DNA from: Desulfobacteraceae bacterium
GTDB taxonomy: Bacteria > Desulfobacterota > Desulfobacteria > Desulfobacterales > Desulfosalsimonadaceae
Direction: 5' to 3'
NCBI GenBank assembly: GCA_003597945.1
Contig: QZJS01000057.1
Location: 1-45,952 of the forward strand
Length of the DNA: 45,952 nucleotides
Of this stretch, positions 25,353 through 33,698 are shown piece after piece. Each line of letters opens with the position of its first letter. Within the stretch, counting starts at the first letter, position 1. The position numbers and the translations under genes are program-made. The notes below the pieces were generated by a model. It searched no databases and was not told where the DNA came from. It saw nothing but the letters and a program-made list of their open reading frames with translations.

Positions 25353-26075
25353 CTATTCGGGTGATAGGGAGTTTTCTTCCTGAACCAGCATGGTTGATGG
25401 ATCAAGGCCGACAACGGTTCTCTCCTTCGCATTCGTCTGACCGGTGGTGTATTGCTTGACCAGAATACGCGTTTTTTCCGGAACCATCCCGAGAATCTGA
25501 TCGAAAATGGCGCTGAACTCATCACCGAATTCATCGGCTACGTCAAGGACATCAAATGCTTCCCGGGCATGGCGACCCACCGAAAACCAGAAGTTGATGG
25601 CATTTTCTCCGGCAAATGATTTCAGTCGGTGCAGTTTCGGGTAAATGGCGGCATCTATGGCCAGTCCGTCAATAATGATCATATCGGGGACAAAGACATT
25701 TTGCGTTTTGAGCTCAGTAACGCGATGTTGAAGTTTTTCGAAACCGAAACTTTCGATTTCAAATGTCATGATAAAACGTCGGGTCAGAAGCTCTTCCCAC
25801 AATCCGGCCTGCTGGTCAGCCGGAAACGATGCGGTGAGTTTTTGAAAGAGCTCAATATACCATAAATTCACCTTGTCAACCGGGTCCTGAACGCTGACAT
25901 GAAGAACTTTTTTATCCGTCAGCATCGCGCGCAGGGCCATCTGGACGAGGAAGGCGGTTTTCCCGATCCCGGGCCGTGCGATCACGGCGCCGAAACTGCC
26001 TGTGGCGGCAGCCTGTGTTTCGCTGCTGTTTAAAAATTTTAACGGATCTTTTAAAATAAGTTGTTTTTTAATCAT
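25353..26075 (-). CDS. RecA/DnaB/KaiC-like P-loop ATPase of unknown role
   Basis: A 240-residue ATPase with Walker A ARPGIGKT near residue 35 (compare GRPGMGKT of DnaB-type ATPases) and Walker B DMIIIDGL near 130. A stretch VLHVSVQDPVDKV after the first helix resembles the VLxxSlE strand of DnaB/RadA-like proteins. There is no helicase N-terminal domain, zinc finger or Lon-like domain, so it is a bare RecA core. The ATG at 26075 follows AAGGAG by 7 bases. It lies 76 bases after EF-G on the same strand and ends in its own terminator; the link to EF-G may be accidental. Confidence 0.7.
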   Translation of the reverse strand: MIKKQLILKDPLKFLNSSETQAAATGSFGAVIARPGIGKTAFLVQMALRAMLTDKKVLHVSVQDPVDKVNLWYIELFQKLTASFPADQQAGLWEELLTRRFIMTFEIESFGFEKLQHRVTELKTQNVFVPDMIIIDGLAIDAAIYPKLHRLKSFAGENAINFWFSVGRHAREAFDVLDVADEFGDEFSAIFDQILGMVPEKTRILVKQYTTGQTNAKERTVVGLDPSTMLVQEENSLSPE

Positions 26076-26151
26076 CAAAACGCTCCTTCTCGTCCGTTTA
26101 GTGGAATGCGCCCCTGACGCATGCCGATGGTCAAAACCGGTGGCGGTCGGC

Positions 26152-28239
26152 TTATGAGCCGGTTTTGGCTTTTTTCTCTTCTTTTTCTCGAAGTTTGTCC
26201 AGCACGGATTTCGGGACCTGCTTGTACGCGTCGAATTCCATGGTGAACTGCGCCTTGCCCTGGGTTAAAGATCTCAGGACGGTGGCATATCCGAACATTT
26301 CCGCCAGTGGGACCCGTGCTTCAATAACGGTCGTATACCCCACATCATGGGCACCGATGATGATGCCGCGGCGCTGATTCATGGATCCCATTACATTGCC
26401 CTGGAATTCGCCGGGTGTTTCCACGACCACCTTCATGATCGGCTCCAGCAGAATAGGGGAGGCTTTGACGTAACCCTGTTGAAAAGATCCGCGGGCCGCC
26501 GCCTGGAAAGCGATATCCGAGGAATCAACGGTATGGGAAGCCCCGTCATTGATGACGACCTTTATCCCCGTGACGGGATATTTCATGTAGGGGCCTTTTT
26601 CAAGGCATGCCTTGAATCCTTTTTCACATGCAGGGATGAACTGGGTCGGGATCGATCCGCCGGTGACCTTGTTTTCGAAAATAAAATCCTGATCCGGCGC
26701 CGGTTCCAGATAACCGCTGATCCGGCCATACTGACCGGAGCCGCCGGTCTGTTTTTTATGGGTATAATCAAATTCGCTTCTGGCGGATATGGTTTCCCGG
26801 TAAGCCACGCGGGGTTCGCCGGAAATAATGTCGGACTGGTATTCCCGCTTCATGCGTTCAAGGTAAATTTCAAGATGGAGCTCGCCCATTCCTGAAATAA
26901 TGGTCTCGTTGGTCTCCTCGTTGGTAAATGCCCGAAATGTTGGATCTTCCTTGGTAAACCTGCTCAGCGCCTTGGCCATGTTTTTTTCGGATTGCAGGTT
27001 GACGGGTTTGATGGCCAGGGAGATCACCGGTTCCGGAACAAACATCGATGTCATGGAAAGATTGAGTCCCGGTGCGGCAAAGGTGTCGCCGGACGAACAG
27101 TCGATCCCGAAAAAGGCGCCGATATAGCCCGCCGAGATGCGCTCCACGTCTTCCATCTGATCCGCGTGCATGCGGACAATCCGGCCAACCTTTATTTTTT
27201 GACGGTTGCGCATATTAACGGCGACATCACCTTTTTTCAACATGCCCTGGTACAGCCGGATATAGCTGAGCTGTCCGTAGTGCCCGTCTTCGAGTTTGAA
27301 TGCCAGTGCAACGAGGGGATCATCAGCTTTGCCGGACAGGATAATCTGTTTTTCGGGATCATCGATGTCCATGGCGATATTTGAAACGTCCATAGGAGAG
27401 GGCAGAAAGTGGGTGACGGCATCGAGCAGGGTCTGAATGCCTTTATTTTTATATGCGGAGCCCATCAGAACCGGCGTTATTTCCCGTTTCAGGGTGCCGG
27501 TGCGGACGGCCGACATGAGAAGGCGTTCGGTGATCTCCGTCTCTTCCAGCACGGCTTCGGTAAGTTCATCGGAAAACATGGTAGCGGCATCAATCAGGAT
27601 ATCACGCTTTTCACGGGCAAGATCCAGCAGATCGGCCGGGATGGCTTCTATCCTTACGGCATCGCCGTAATCACCGTCAAAATAGACGGCTTTCATTGAA
27701 ATTAAATCGATGACGCCTTCAAAACCGGCTTCCTGGCCGATGGGAATCTGGAGGGCAACGGCATTATGATGCAATTTTTCCCGGAGCTGGGTGATGACCC
27801 GGAAAGGGTCGGCCCCGCTTCTGTCGCATTTGTTCACAAAGGCGATACATGGCACGCGGTAACGCTTCATCTGCTGGTCCACGGTGATGGACTGGCTCTG
27901 AACACCGCCCACCGCGCACAAGACCAGAATGGCCCCATCGAGCACCCGCAATGCCCGCTCCACCTCGATGGTAAAGTCGACATGTCCGGGCGTGTCGATG
28001 ATATTGACCTCGTGATCCCCCCACTGGCAGTACGTGGCGGCGGATGCAATGGTAATACCCCTTTCTTTTTCCAGTTCCATGGAATCCATGGTGGCGCCGA
28101 CGCCGTCTTTTCCCCTGACCTCATGGATCCGATGGATGCGTCGGGTCATAAAGAGAATTCGTTCGGTCAATGTGGTTTTACCGGAATCGATATGCGCGCT
28201 GATACCAATGTTTCTTACTTTTTGAATATCCGTATTCAT
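26152..28239 (-). CDS. fusA: elongation factor G, spdEFG1/mitochondrial EFG1-like type
   Basis: This 695-residue translational GTPase covers all five EF-G domains. G1 is AHIDSGKT, G3 DTPGH, G4 NKCD. The switch segment [26 protein letters not shown], with its [12 protein letters not shown] wording, is typical of mitochondrial EFG1 and of the spirochaete/delta-proteobacterial spdEFG1 group, unlike standard bacterial EF-G (HRMGEVHDGAATMDWM). It would drive ribosomal translocation; in organisms with this pair, recycling is done by a second paralogue (spdEFG2) not in this window. It is not in an rpsL-rpsG-tuf setting. The ATG at 28239 is preferred to a GTG four codons earlier, though its ribosome site is weak. 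Confidence 0.92.
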   Translation of the reverse strand: MNTDIQKVRNIGISAHIDSGKTTLTERILFMTRRIHRIHEVRGKDGVGATMDSMELEKERGITIASAATYCQWGDHEVNIIDTPGHVDFTIEVERALRVLDGAILVLCAVGGVQSQSITVDQQMKRYRVPCIAFVNKCDRSGADPFRVITQLREKLHHNAVALQIPIGQEAGFEGVIDLISMKAVYFDGDYGDAVRIEAIPADLLDLAREKRDILIDAATMFSDELTEAVLEETEITERLLMSAVRTGTLKREITPVLMGSAYKNKGIQTLLDAVTHFLPSPMDVSNIAMDIDDPEKQIILSGKADDPLVALAFKLEDGHYGQLSYIRLYQGMLKKGDVAVNMRNRQKIKVGRIVRMHADQMEDVERISAGYIGAFFGIDCSSGDTFAAPGLNLSMTSMFVPEPVISLAIKPVNLQSEKNMAKALSRFTKEDPTFRAFTNEETNETIISGMGELHLEIYLERMKREYQSDIISGEPRVAYRETISARSEFDYTHKKQTGGSGQYGRISGYLEPAPDQDFIFENKVTGGSIPTQFIPACEKGFKACLEKGPYMKYPVTGIKVVINDGASHTVDSSDIAFQAAARGSFQQGYVKASPILLEPIMKVVVETPGEFQGNVMGSMNQRRGIIIGAHDVGYTTVIEARVPLAEMFGYATVLRSLTQGKAQFTMEFDAYKQVPKSVLDKLREKEEKKAKTGS

Positions 28240-28366
28240 TTTTTCCAACACATGTTTTGTTTATAATGTCAAAAGTAACTAATCAGAACCCGTGAAAAAT
28301 TTATAAATTTAACTGATTATTTTTTATAAGTCAATAAAAATTATTTTCAGAAGAGATCAATTACCT

Positions 28367-28966
28367 TCAGACCCCGTCGGGCAGAATCAGGCGGTCGATA
28401 ATCAACCCGAAAAAGGAATCATTATGATTACTCGAAAAGATCCAGCCGAGATGCGTTTGGCAAAAACGGCATTCGGTGATTTGCCAGCAATAACCCGGAA
28501 ACCAGCAAAACTCAATGGATGAAGGTCCGATGGGGTCGCATCCGTCCGCGGATTTAAAACAGCCGATTTCAAATACGATGCCATGGGGATTGGCAAATGT
28601 GTGCATGTGCTGCCCTTTGACCTCTATTTGCGCGGAGCAATGAGTAATTATCCGTCGGCATTGGCTGCACAGTATAAAACCGTTTTCATCAGATGATCGA
28701 TCCCTGAGGGTTTGCTTATCTTTTACAGGGGCGGATCCTGATCCTGATTTGTTTTCCGGTGAAATCCTGAATAACGGCAATTTGCTGGATAATGAAATCA
28801 TTTTGAAACAATTCATCCGCATGTTAAATAAAAGTATCTTATTATGTATCATCTGTTTTTTGGAAAAATTTGTCAATCCGGAAAGCCCGACATCCGGCAA
28901 AGGTTTCAGGCCATCAGCACAATTTTTGCAAGCAACCGTTGTTTTATTGAAAAGTTGTGTTCCCAT
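28367..28966 (-). CDS. stand-alone CULT (cereblon thalidomide-binding-type) domain protein
   Basis: This 199-residue frame has a CULT domain at about 97-199. The zinc ligands are CSQC (100, 103) and CRFC (166, 169). The aromatic cage is complete: Trp155 (CWFPG), Trp161 (GYCW), Trp175 (HLGW) and Phe177, matching Trp380, Trp386, Trp400 and Phe402 of human cereblon; NPHG (126-129) also matches the cereblon pocket loop. Bacterial single-domain CULT proteins are known, and they bind uracil- and thalidomide-like ligands in vitro, but their role is unknown. The N-terminal 96 residues are low in conservation and the true start is uncertain: later Met codons (for example at 28801) would give a shorter protein. 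It is divergent from asparagine synthetase. Confidence 0.8.
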   Translation of the reverse strand: MGTQLFNKTTVACKNCADGLKPLPDVGLSGLTNFSKKQMIHNKILLFNMRMNCFKMISLSSKLPLFRISPENKSGSGSAPVKDKQTLRDRSSDENGFILCSQCRRIITHCSAQIEVKGQHMHTFANPHGIVFEIGCFKSADGCDPIGPSSIEFCWFPGYCWQITECRFCQTHLGWIFSSNHNDSFFGLIIDRLILPDGV

Positions 28967-29111
28967 GTAAAAATCTTCGGTTCATATTGACAGGTGATTG
29001 ATCATGAAATAAATTCACACGATTCTGATATGAAGTTTACATCCACCCGTTTCAGCAAAGAAATGATGCATCGGGTGTTTCGATTTCCTTTTTTTCTCGG
29101 GTTATTTCAAC

Positions 29112-31001
29112 ATGTGCGGTATTTGCGGGATTGTCTCCTCCTTGCTGTCTGCAGACGATATTTGCCGTCGGCTTGACGCAATGAATGCTTTACAGGGGCA
29201 TCGGGGTCCGGATGACCGGCGCCAGGAAGTCTTTTCGATTTCAGGGTCAAAAGTTGGACTGGGGTTTGTCCGTCTGTCCATTTTAGATATAGAAACCGGA
29301 ATGCAGCCTTTAAAGTGCATGTCGGATCAGTCCGCCATTGTTTGCAATGGACAAATATATAATTACATCGAACTCCGCGATCAGGTTGTAAATGAGCCCT
29401 TTGTATCCAGAGGCGATATTGAAGTTGCCCTTCATTTGTACCGTATAAAAGGGATTGAATTTTTAAATGATTTAAACGGCATGTATGCGGGGGCCATTTA
29501 TGACCCCGCACACCGGAGGCTGCTGCTCTTCCGTGATCGTTTCGGTATCAAGCCTTTATATTACACATTTGCGCAAGGCGGCTTGGTTTTTTCATCCGAA
29601 ATAAAACCACTGCTGGCCGGCAGCGACATCAGAAAAGAATTAAACCTTGCCCGGCTGAGCACTTATTTTACCTACCGCTACGTACCCGGCGATGAAACGC
29701 TTTTCAAAGGGGTGTATAAATTGCCGCCGGGCAGTTACCTGATTTATGACATCGATACAGGTACTCACCGAATTAGTCGTTACTGGGAATACCGGCTGGA
29801 TAAGGTCGACAGCAGGATATCCATAGATGATGCGGCGGATGCGTTTGAGACGATCTTTTCGGATGCGGTTCGAATCCGCATGCGCTCTGATGTCGAAGTC
29901 GGGTGCCTGATCAGCGGCGGTATCGATTCGGCCGCCGTTTCCGCTTCGGTGGGCCGGATACAGCCGGATGTCCGTCTTTTTACCATCGGTTTTGAGGATA
30001 ATCGTTATAATGAAATTCCCGCCGTTGTTGATTTCACGAAAAGCATGACCGAAACCCTGGGGTCCGCCCGGCTTTTTTCCCGGACATGCCGGAAACAAAA
30101 TCTGGAGCAGCTTCCCGGGATTATTTATTCGCTGGAGGAACCGATTTCTCTTGGAACGGTAATTCCTACCGATATGGTCTGCGATATGGCGGCCCGGCAG
30201 TTGAAAGTCGTCCTCACGGGAGAGGGCGCGGATGAAATATTCGGCGGATACCGTAAATTCGTCATTGAAGCCGCCGTGTCCCGGTTTCCGGAGATGACCC
30301 GTCAGCACCAGGAAGCCTGCCTGAATTCGTATCCGGAGCTGAAACGGTTTTTATCCGACATACCAACAGATCCTGCACAGCGTTATATTCGGACCGAGGC
30401 ACTGTTCTCTTTGGATCAGATCCGGCGGCTGACCGGTTGCGCGATTATGGATGATCCCATGCCCGACGATGTTCGGCCCCTGTTAGCCGGCGTCGAAGAT
30501 CCGGTCAACCAGATGATCGCCTTTGAAGCCCGCATGCGTCTGCCGGAATACGTGGTGTTGCGGCTGGACCGATTGTCCATGCGCCATTCCCTTGAAGCCC
30601 GGACCCCGCTGCTGGATTTCCGCCTGGCGGAATTCGCGGCAACCCTGCCTGTTAATTTCAAAATTGATCTTATAAAACAGCAGGAAAAATTCATCTGCCG
30701 TTTTGCCTATTTAAAACACGGCATCATCGACCGCAAAACCGCGATGCGGGCCAAGCAGCCGTTTACCATTCCCTTAACGGCCTGGCTTCTGGAAAGACAA
30801 AACCTGCCCGATGTCTTTTGCGACATTCTTTACGGCAACATGATCGCCCGTCATGGCATATTAAATCCAAAGGTAGTTAAAACCCTTTTAAAACAGGCAA
30901 CGGCCAATGACGGGGGACCGGATACGCTGGTATCAGCGGCGGATCAATTGTTTTCCATTATTGTTTTTTCCCTTTGGTACCACGCGTTTTTCCTGGAATA
31001 A
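29112..31001 (+). CDS. asnB: asparagine synthase (glutamine-hydrolysing)
   Basis: A protein of 629 residues. Met-Cys-Gly-Ile gives the N-terminal nucleophile Cys2 of the class II glutaminase, with HRGPDD and FNGQIYNY-like (CNGQIYNY) motifs; DRFGIKPLYY ends that domain. The synthetase domain has the PP-loop LISGGIDSAAV near 265-275 and GEGADEIFGGY near 375. It converts aspartate to asparagine with glutamine and ATP; AsnB-like proteins also amidate other carboxylates in biosynthetic clusters. The 92-base gap to the GCS2-type ligase suggests, but does not prove, co-transcription. No strong ribosome site precedes the ATG. Confidence 0.9.
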   Translation: MCGICGIVSSLLSADDICRRLDAMNALQGHRGPDDRRQEVFSISGSKVGLGFVRLSILDIETGMQPLKCMSDQSAIVCNGQIYNYIELRDQVVNEPFVSRGDIEVALHLYRIKGIEFLNDLNGMYAGAIYDPAHRRLLLFRDRFGIKPLYYTFAQGGLVFSSEIKPLLAGSDIRKELNLARLSTYFTYRYVPGDETLFKGVYKLPPGSYLIYDIDTGTHRISRYWEYRLDKVDSRISIDDAADAFETIFSDAVRIRMRSDVEVGCLISGGIDSAAVSASVGRIQPDVRLFTIGFEDNRYNEIPAVVDFTKSMTETLGSARLFSRTCRKQNLEQLPGIIYSLEEPISLGTVIPTDMVCDMAARQLKVVLTGEGADEIFGGYRKFVIEAAVSRFPEMTRQHQEACLNSYPELKRFLSDIPTDPAQRYIRTEALFSLDQIRRLTGCAIMDDPMPDDVRPLLAGVEDPVNQMIAFEARMRLPEYVVLRLDRLSMRHSLEARTPLLDFRLAEFAATLPVNFKIDLIKQQEKFICRFAYLKHGIIDRKTAMRAKQPFTIPLTAWLLERQNLPDVFCDILYGNMIARHGILNPKVVKTLLKQATANDGGPDTLVSAADQLFSIIVFSLWYHAFFLE

Positions 31002-31093
31002 TTTTTTTCTCTATAAAACGCAGAAGATCCTTAACTCAGGTTTTTATTATCTGGTTTAGACGACTATAGCGCATTGGGATTGTAGAAATTTTT

Positions 31094-32026
31094 ATGATGA
31101 GTAAGCCCGATAGATACATCGTTGACGCTCTTGCGGCATCATTTACCCGTCAATATATTGATGTTTTGTTAAAAATTGACGGCACGGGACATCGTACCTA
31201 CGGGATCGAATATGAGTTTTTACCCCATCGTTTTATGACCCTTGATGACATGACCCGATTGTATCGATTTTTGGAAAACACAGGCATGCGCGCCGAGAGC
31301 TCTGAGTTTGTCTCGATTGATGGAATCCATGTTGCGTTTGAACCCGGCGGCCAGATCGAGTACAGCAGTCCGCCTCTAAAAGCATTTGATGCCCGTGGAT
31401 TAGACGATTTTCTTTCTTTTATCACACAAACCAATGCCCTGATCCGGGACCAACTGGATATTGTGTATGAAGCACGCGGTTTTGCGCCCGGCCGCGCGAA
31501 TGCTCCATTGTGCCTGACATCCCCAAGATACCGCCTGCTGCATGACCGGCTGGAGAAAACAGGCACGCGGGGCCTTGAAATGATGAAAGGCACCGCATCC
31601 ATCCACTTGCATGTCAGGATTGCCGGTATTACGGAACTGCTCCACCTTTTCCGGCGTTTGTGCGAAATGGCGACATCCGCTGATTTCAGGATGTCGCCCC
31701 AGCGTCGCGAAATCTGGGACAATACCGATGCCATGCGATGCGGATTACCGCCGTGCTGCAATGAACACCTGAATTCAGCCGAACAGTTGATCGAACGGCT
31801 GGTCCGTTTTGCTCTGGCAGCCGACGTGCTGGGTGAAAACCTTCCATTTTACCTCACGCGTGACCAGTCTTTTAAAGCTTTTTTGTATCATATGACGACG
31901 TTGTTTACGGATGTCCGCTTTAATCTGAAAGGTCCGACCCTGGAACTTCGAACATTAGATAGTATTCCGATCAATCGATTCAGAGAAAAATGGCAAATTT
32001 TTGTTTCCTCACTTGAAAACTTATGA
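31094..32026 (+). CDS. glutamate-cysteine ligase family protein (GCS2 type)
   Basis: A 310-residue protein with the GCS2 pattern: GIEYEFLPHRF near 38 (first metal-binding acids), AFEPGGQIEYSSPP near 86 and MMKGTASIHLHV near 165. Plant-type GshA and EgtA share this pattern and join glutamate to cysteine by a gamma-peptide bond. At 310 residues it is shorter than most (370-450), so another gamma-glutamyl or carboxylate-amine ligation is possible. Its stop overlaps the next ATG (ATGA), coupling it to glutaredoxin, which supports a glutathione-related role. No glutathione synthetase gene is in the window. Confidence 0.72.
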   Translation: MMSKPDRYIVDALAASFTRQYIDVLLKIDGTGHRTYGIEYEFLPHRFMTLDDMTRLYRFLENTGMRAESSEFVSIDGIHVAFEPGGQIEYSSPPLKAFDARGLDDFLSFITQTNALIRDQLDIVYEARGFAPGRANAPLCLTSPRYRLLHDRLEKTGTRGLEMMKGTASIHLHVRIAGITELLHLFRRLCEMATSADFRMSPQRREIWDNTDAMRCGLPPCCNEHLNSAEQLIERLVRFALAADVLGENLPFYLTRDQSFKAFLYHMTTLFTDVRFNLKGPTLELRTLDSIPINRFREKWQIFVSSLENL

Positions 32027-32298
32027 TAATAGAAACATTTATTATGATAATTGAGATTTATTCATCAAAAACATGTCCTTTCTGCCACCGTGCCAAAGCG
32101 CTCCTGAATGAAAAAGGAGTGTCATATACGGAATTTTTTATTGACGATGATCCTGCATTGGCGGCTGAATCAATCCGCAGAAGCAATGGCCGTCGCACGG
32201 TGCCTCAGATATTTATTGAAAGTGATCATATCGGCGGATATGACGACCTGGCTGCTCTTGACAGGCAGGGCAGGCTTGACGCAATACTTCAAATTTAG
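32023..32298 (+). CDS. glutaredoxin (GrxC-like)
   Basis: A 91-residue thioredoxin-fold protein with the dithiol active site CPFC, the cis-Pro segment RTVPQIFI and GGYDDL, which together define class I glutaredoxins. It reduces disulfides or glutathione mixed disulfides. The ATG at 32023 overlaps the stop of the GCS2-type gene by 4 bases; a second ATG at 32044 would give an N-terminus of more usual length (84 residues). Confidence 0.9.
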   Translation: MIIETFIMIIEIYSSKTCPFCHRAKALLNEKGVSYTEFFIDDDPALAAESIRRSNGRRTVPQIFIESDHIGGYDDLAALDRQGRLDAILQI

Positions 32299-32332
32299 AA
32301 GAATAATTTATTGCGCGGAGAGAGGAGAGCCT

Positions 32333-32689
32333 ATGATAAACGGAAATTCTCGTAAAGTGACACGCAGTCCGGTGTGGCCTGAGACCGAGGCGACGGTGAC
32401 ATATACGGATAAATTCAACATGAAAACCCATAACCAGTTGAGCGTAAGGGGAGGGGTCGGCGATCTCGGATCGAGCGGCATGTTTCTACTGACCAAGGAA
32501 GACATTCCGTTAAATACAAAGGTCGAAATCGCCATTAATTTTGATCCGAGTGCGGAATCGTCGGAGTTGTCACTTTCCGCATCCGGCAGAACCGTTCGCA
32601 TCACAAAAGATGGCGTGGGAATTAAATTTACCGCCATTGATCTCAATCAACTCCAGAAATGCATCATTTCAAGGCTTAATTACAAATAA
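32333..32689 (+). CDS. PilZ domain protein
   Basis: A 118-residue single-domain protein. RKVTR near residue 7 fits the RxxxR c-di-GMP motif; the second motif reads DLGSSG, where (D/N)xSxxG is usual, so one Ser is replaced by Gly; GVGIKFTAIDLNQLQKCI is the typical PilZ end. It may bind c-di-GMP, perhaps weakly. GAGGAG precedes the ATG; the gene lies 34 bases after glutaredoxin. Confidence 0.75.
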   Translation: MINGNSRKVTRSPVWPETEATVTYTDKFNMKTHNQLSVRGGVGDLGSSGMFLLTKEDIPLNTKVEIAINFDPSAESSELSLSASGRTVRITKDGVGIKFTAIDLNQLQKCIISRLNYK

Positions 32690-32789
32690 GCGCATGGATG
32701 CGAAAGAGTCTGAAAAAAAGGAGCTTTGAAGAGGTCTGCAACGCGGCCCCGGGCATCCGGCTCCAGATGAGGTTTGAAATGGTTTTATA

Positions 32790-32987
32790 TCAGTTCTTGT
32801 TTCGCATCCGGGCGTCGATGATGCAAAATATAGTGTATGGGAAGGTAATAAGAAAATCAAAAAGAAAACCGACGGGAATGGTAATAAATATTAACGGAAG
32901 TTTAATACTGTAAAATACCAGGTGTTTCCACCAAGTTCTAACGCCCGGAAAGCCATTTTGTCCGGGAATGATCTTGTTTTGAGTCAT
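32790..32987 (-). CDS. possible small membrane protein
   Basis: A 65-residue frame with one long hydrophobic region (LVFYSIKLPLIFITIPVGFLFDFLITFPYTIFCIID) that could form two membrane helices, flanked by charged ends (a basic, Asn-rich C-terminus). There is only a weak GGA ribosome site and no family match that I recognise. It lies past the tRNA terminator, in the spacer between the PilZ gene and the tRNA. Composition favours a real protein over the overlapping plus-strand frame. Confidence 0.4.
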   Translation of the reverse strand: MTQNKIIPGQNGFPGVRTWWKHLVFYSIKLPLIFITIPVGFLFDFLITFPYTIFCIIDARMRNKN

Positions 32988-33016
32988 GATTTGATTCCGG
33001 GCCGTTTAAAGGTAAA

Positions 33017-33056
33017 AAAAGCCGTAATCCAGCATAATGGGTGGATTACGGCTTTT
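33017..33056. terminator. Rho-independent terminator after tRNA-Leu (bidirectional form)
   Basis: A 14-bp stem (33017-33030 with 33043-33056) and a 12-base loop, with A/T tracts on both flanks. On the minus strand it lies 10 bases past the tRNA 3' end and is followed by a run of T; it could also end plus-strand transcripts from the PilZ side. Confidence 0.88.
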
Positions 33057-33066
33057 CTGATATGTA

Positions 33067-33153
33067 TGGTGCCGAAGGCCGGACTTGAACCGGCACGGGC
33101 GTTGCCCACTACCCCCTCAAGATAGCGTGTCTACCATATTCCACCACTTCGGC
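33067..33153 (-). tRNA. tRNA-Leu(GAG)
   Basis: Read on the minus strand the gene starts GCCGAAG (acceptor), pairing with CTTCGGC next to an encoded ACCA end (33067-33070). It has a type II long variable arm, GGTTCAAGTCC in the T arm, and a CTATC/GGTAG anticodon stem with loop TTGAGGG, giving anticodon GAG for CUC/CUU codons. It sits directly downstream of secG, the same order as secG-leuU in E. coli. Confidence 0.95.
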
Positions 33154-33186
33154 AAAATCGTACATCATTTGTTTTTTTACGAAAAG

Positions 33187-33675
33187 TCATTGTCCTGTTT
33201 CCGTTTCGTCCGTATCCGCCGTTGCCTCCGGAGGAGTATCGGTAATAACGTCCGACGGTGAAATCGATTGATCTTCGTCGCTGACATCGGGTGAAGCCGT
33301 ATCCGGAGCAACAGGCGGCATTACTTCCGATGCAGCGTCCGGCGGTGCTGCTGGATCTGCATCGGGGATTGGGACGTCTGGCGCCGGAACCGTTTCAGGA
33401 ATTTGCGGGGCCGTTGTTTTTACATCCGTAACAACTGATCTTTCCGTACTTTTAGACATATACGCCAGGCTGAGCGAAGTGAGCATGAAAACAATCGCCG
33501 CACCGGTGGTCAGTTTTCCCAGAAAGGTCGTGGCACCCGTGCTTCCGAAAAGCGTCTGGCTGCCGGCGCCGCCGAACACCGCGCCCATATCCGCACCCTT
33601 GCCGGTTTGCAGAAGCACGATCATGATCAATGCGAGACATACTATAACGTGAACGGTTCCAATAAGTATAGTCAT
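33187..33675 (-). CDS. secG: preprotein translocase subunit SecG with long acidic tail
   Basis: Residues 1-75 are a normal SecG: two membrane helices around the conserved QTGKGADMGAVFGGAGSQTLFGS loop. Residues 76-162 form a Pro/Ala/Asp/Glu-rich, net acidic, probably disordered tail not needed by the core family. SecG helps SecYEG translocate proteins across the inner membrane. It lies downstream of tpiA and upstream of tRNA-Leu. Confidence 0.92.
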   Translation of the reverse strand: MTILIGTVHVIVCLALIMIVLLQTGKGADMGAVFGGAGSQTLFGSTGATTFLGKLTTGAAIVFMLTSLSLAYMSKSTERSVVTDVKTTAPQIPETVPAPDVPIPDADPAAPPDAASEVMPPVAPDTASPDVSDEDQSISPSDVITDTPPEATADTDETETGQ

Positions 33676-33698
33676 TATTTACTTTCAAATTCGTTTGG

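Noticed and set aside
26132-26167. A 9-bp inverted repeat at the end of the EF-G gene as a terminator
   Set aside because: The arms are perfect but one lies in the coding region, the loop is 18 bases and no T-run follows on the minus strand.
32698-32913. A 71-codon plus-strand open frame after the PilZ gene
   Set aside because: Basic, with no clear domain or ribosome site, and overlapped by a more protein-like minus-strand membrane frame.
33092-33105. A GGCAC-N5-TTGC match to a sigma-54 -24/-12 promoter
   Set aside because: It falls within the tRNA-Leu variable and T arms on the strand opposite the tRNA and has no suitable gene downstream, so it is a chance match.
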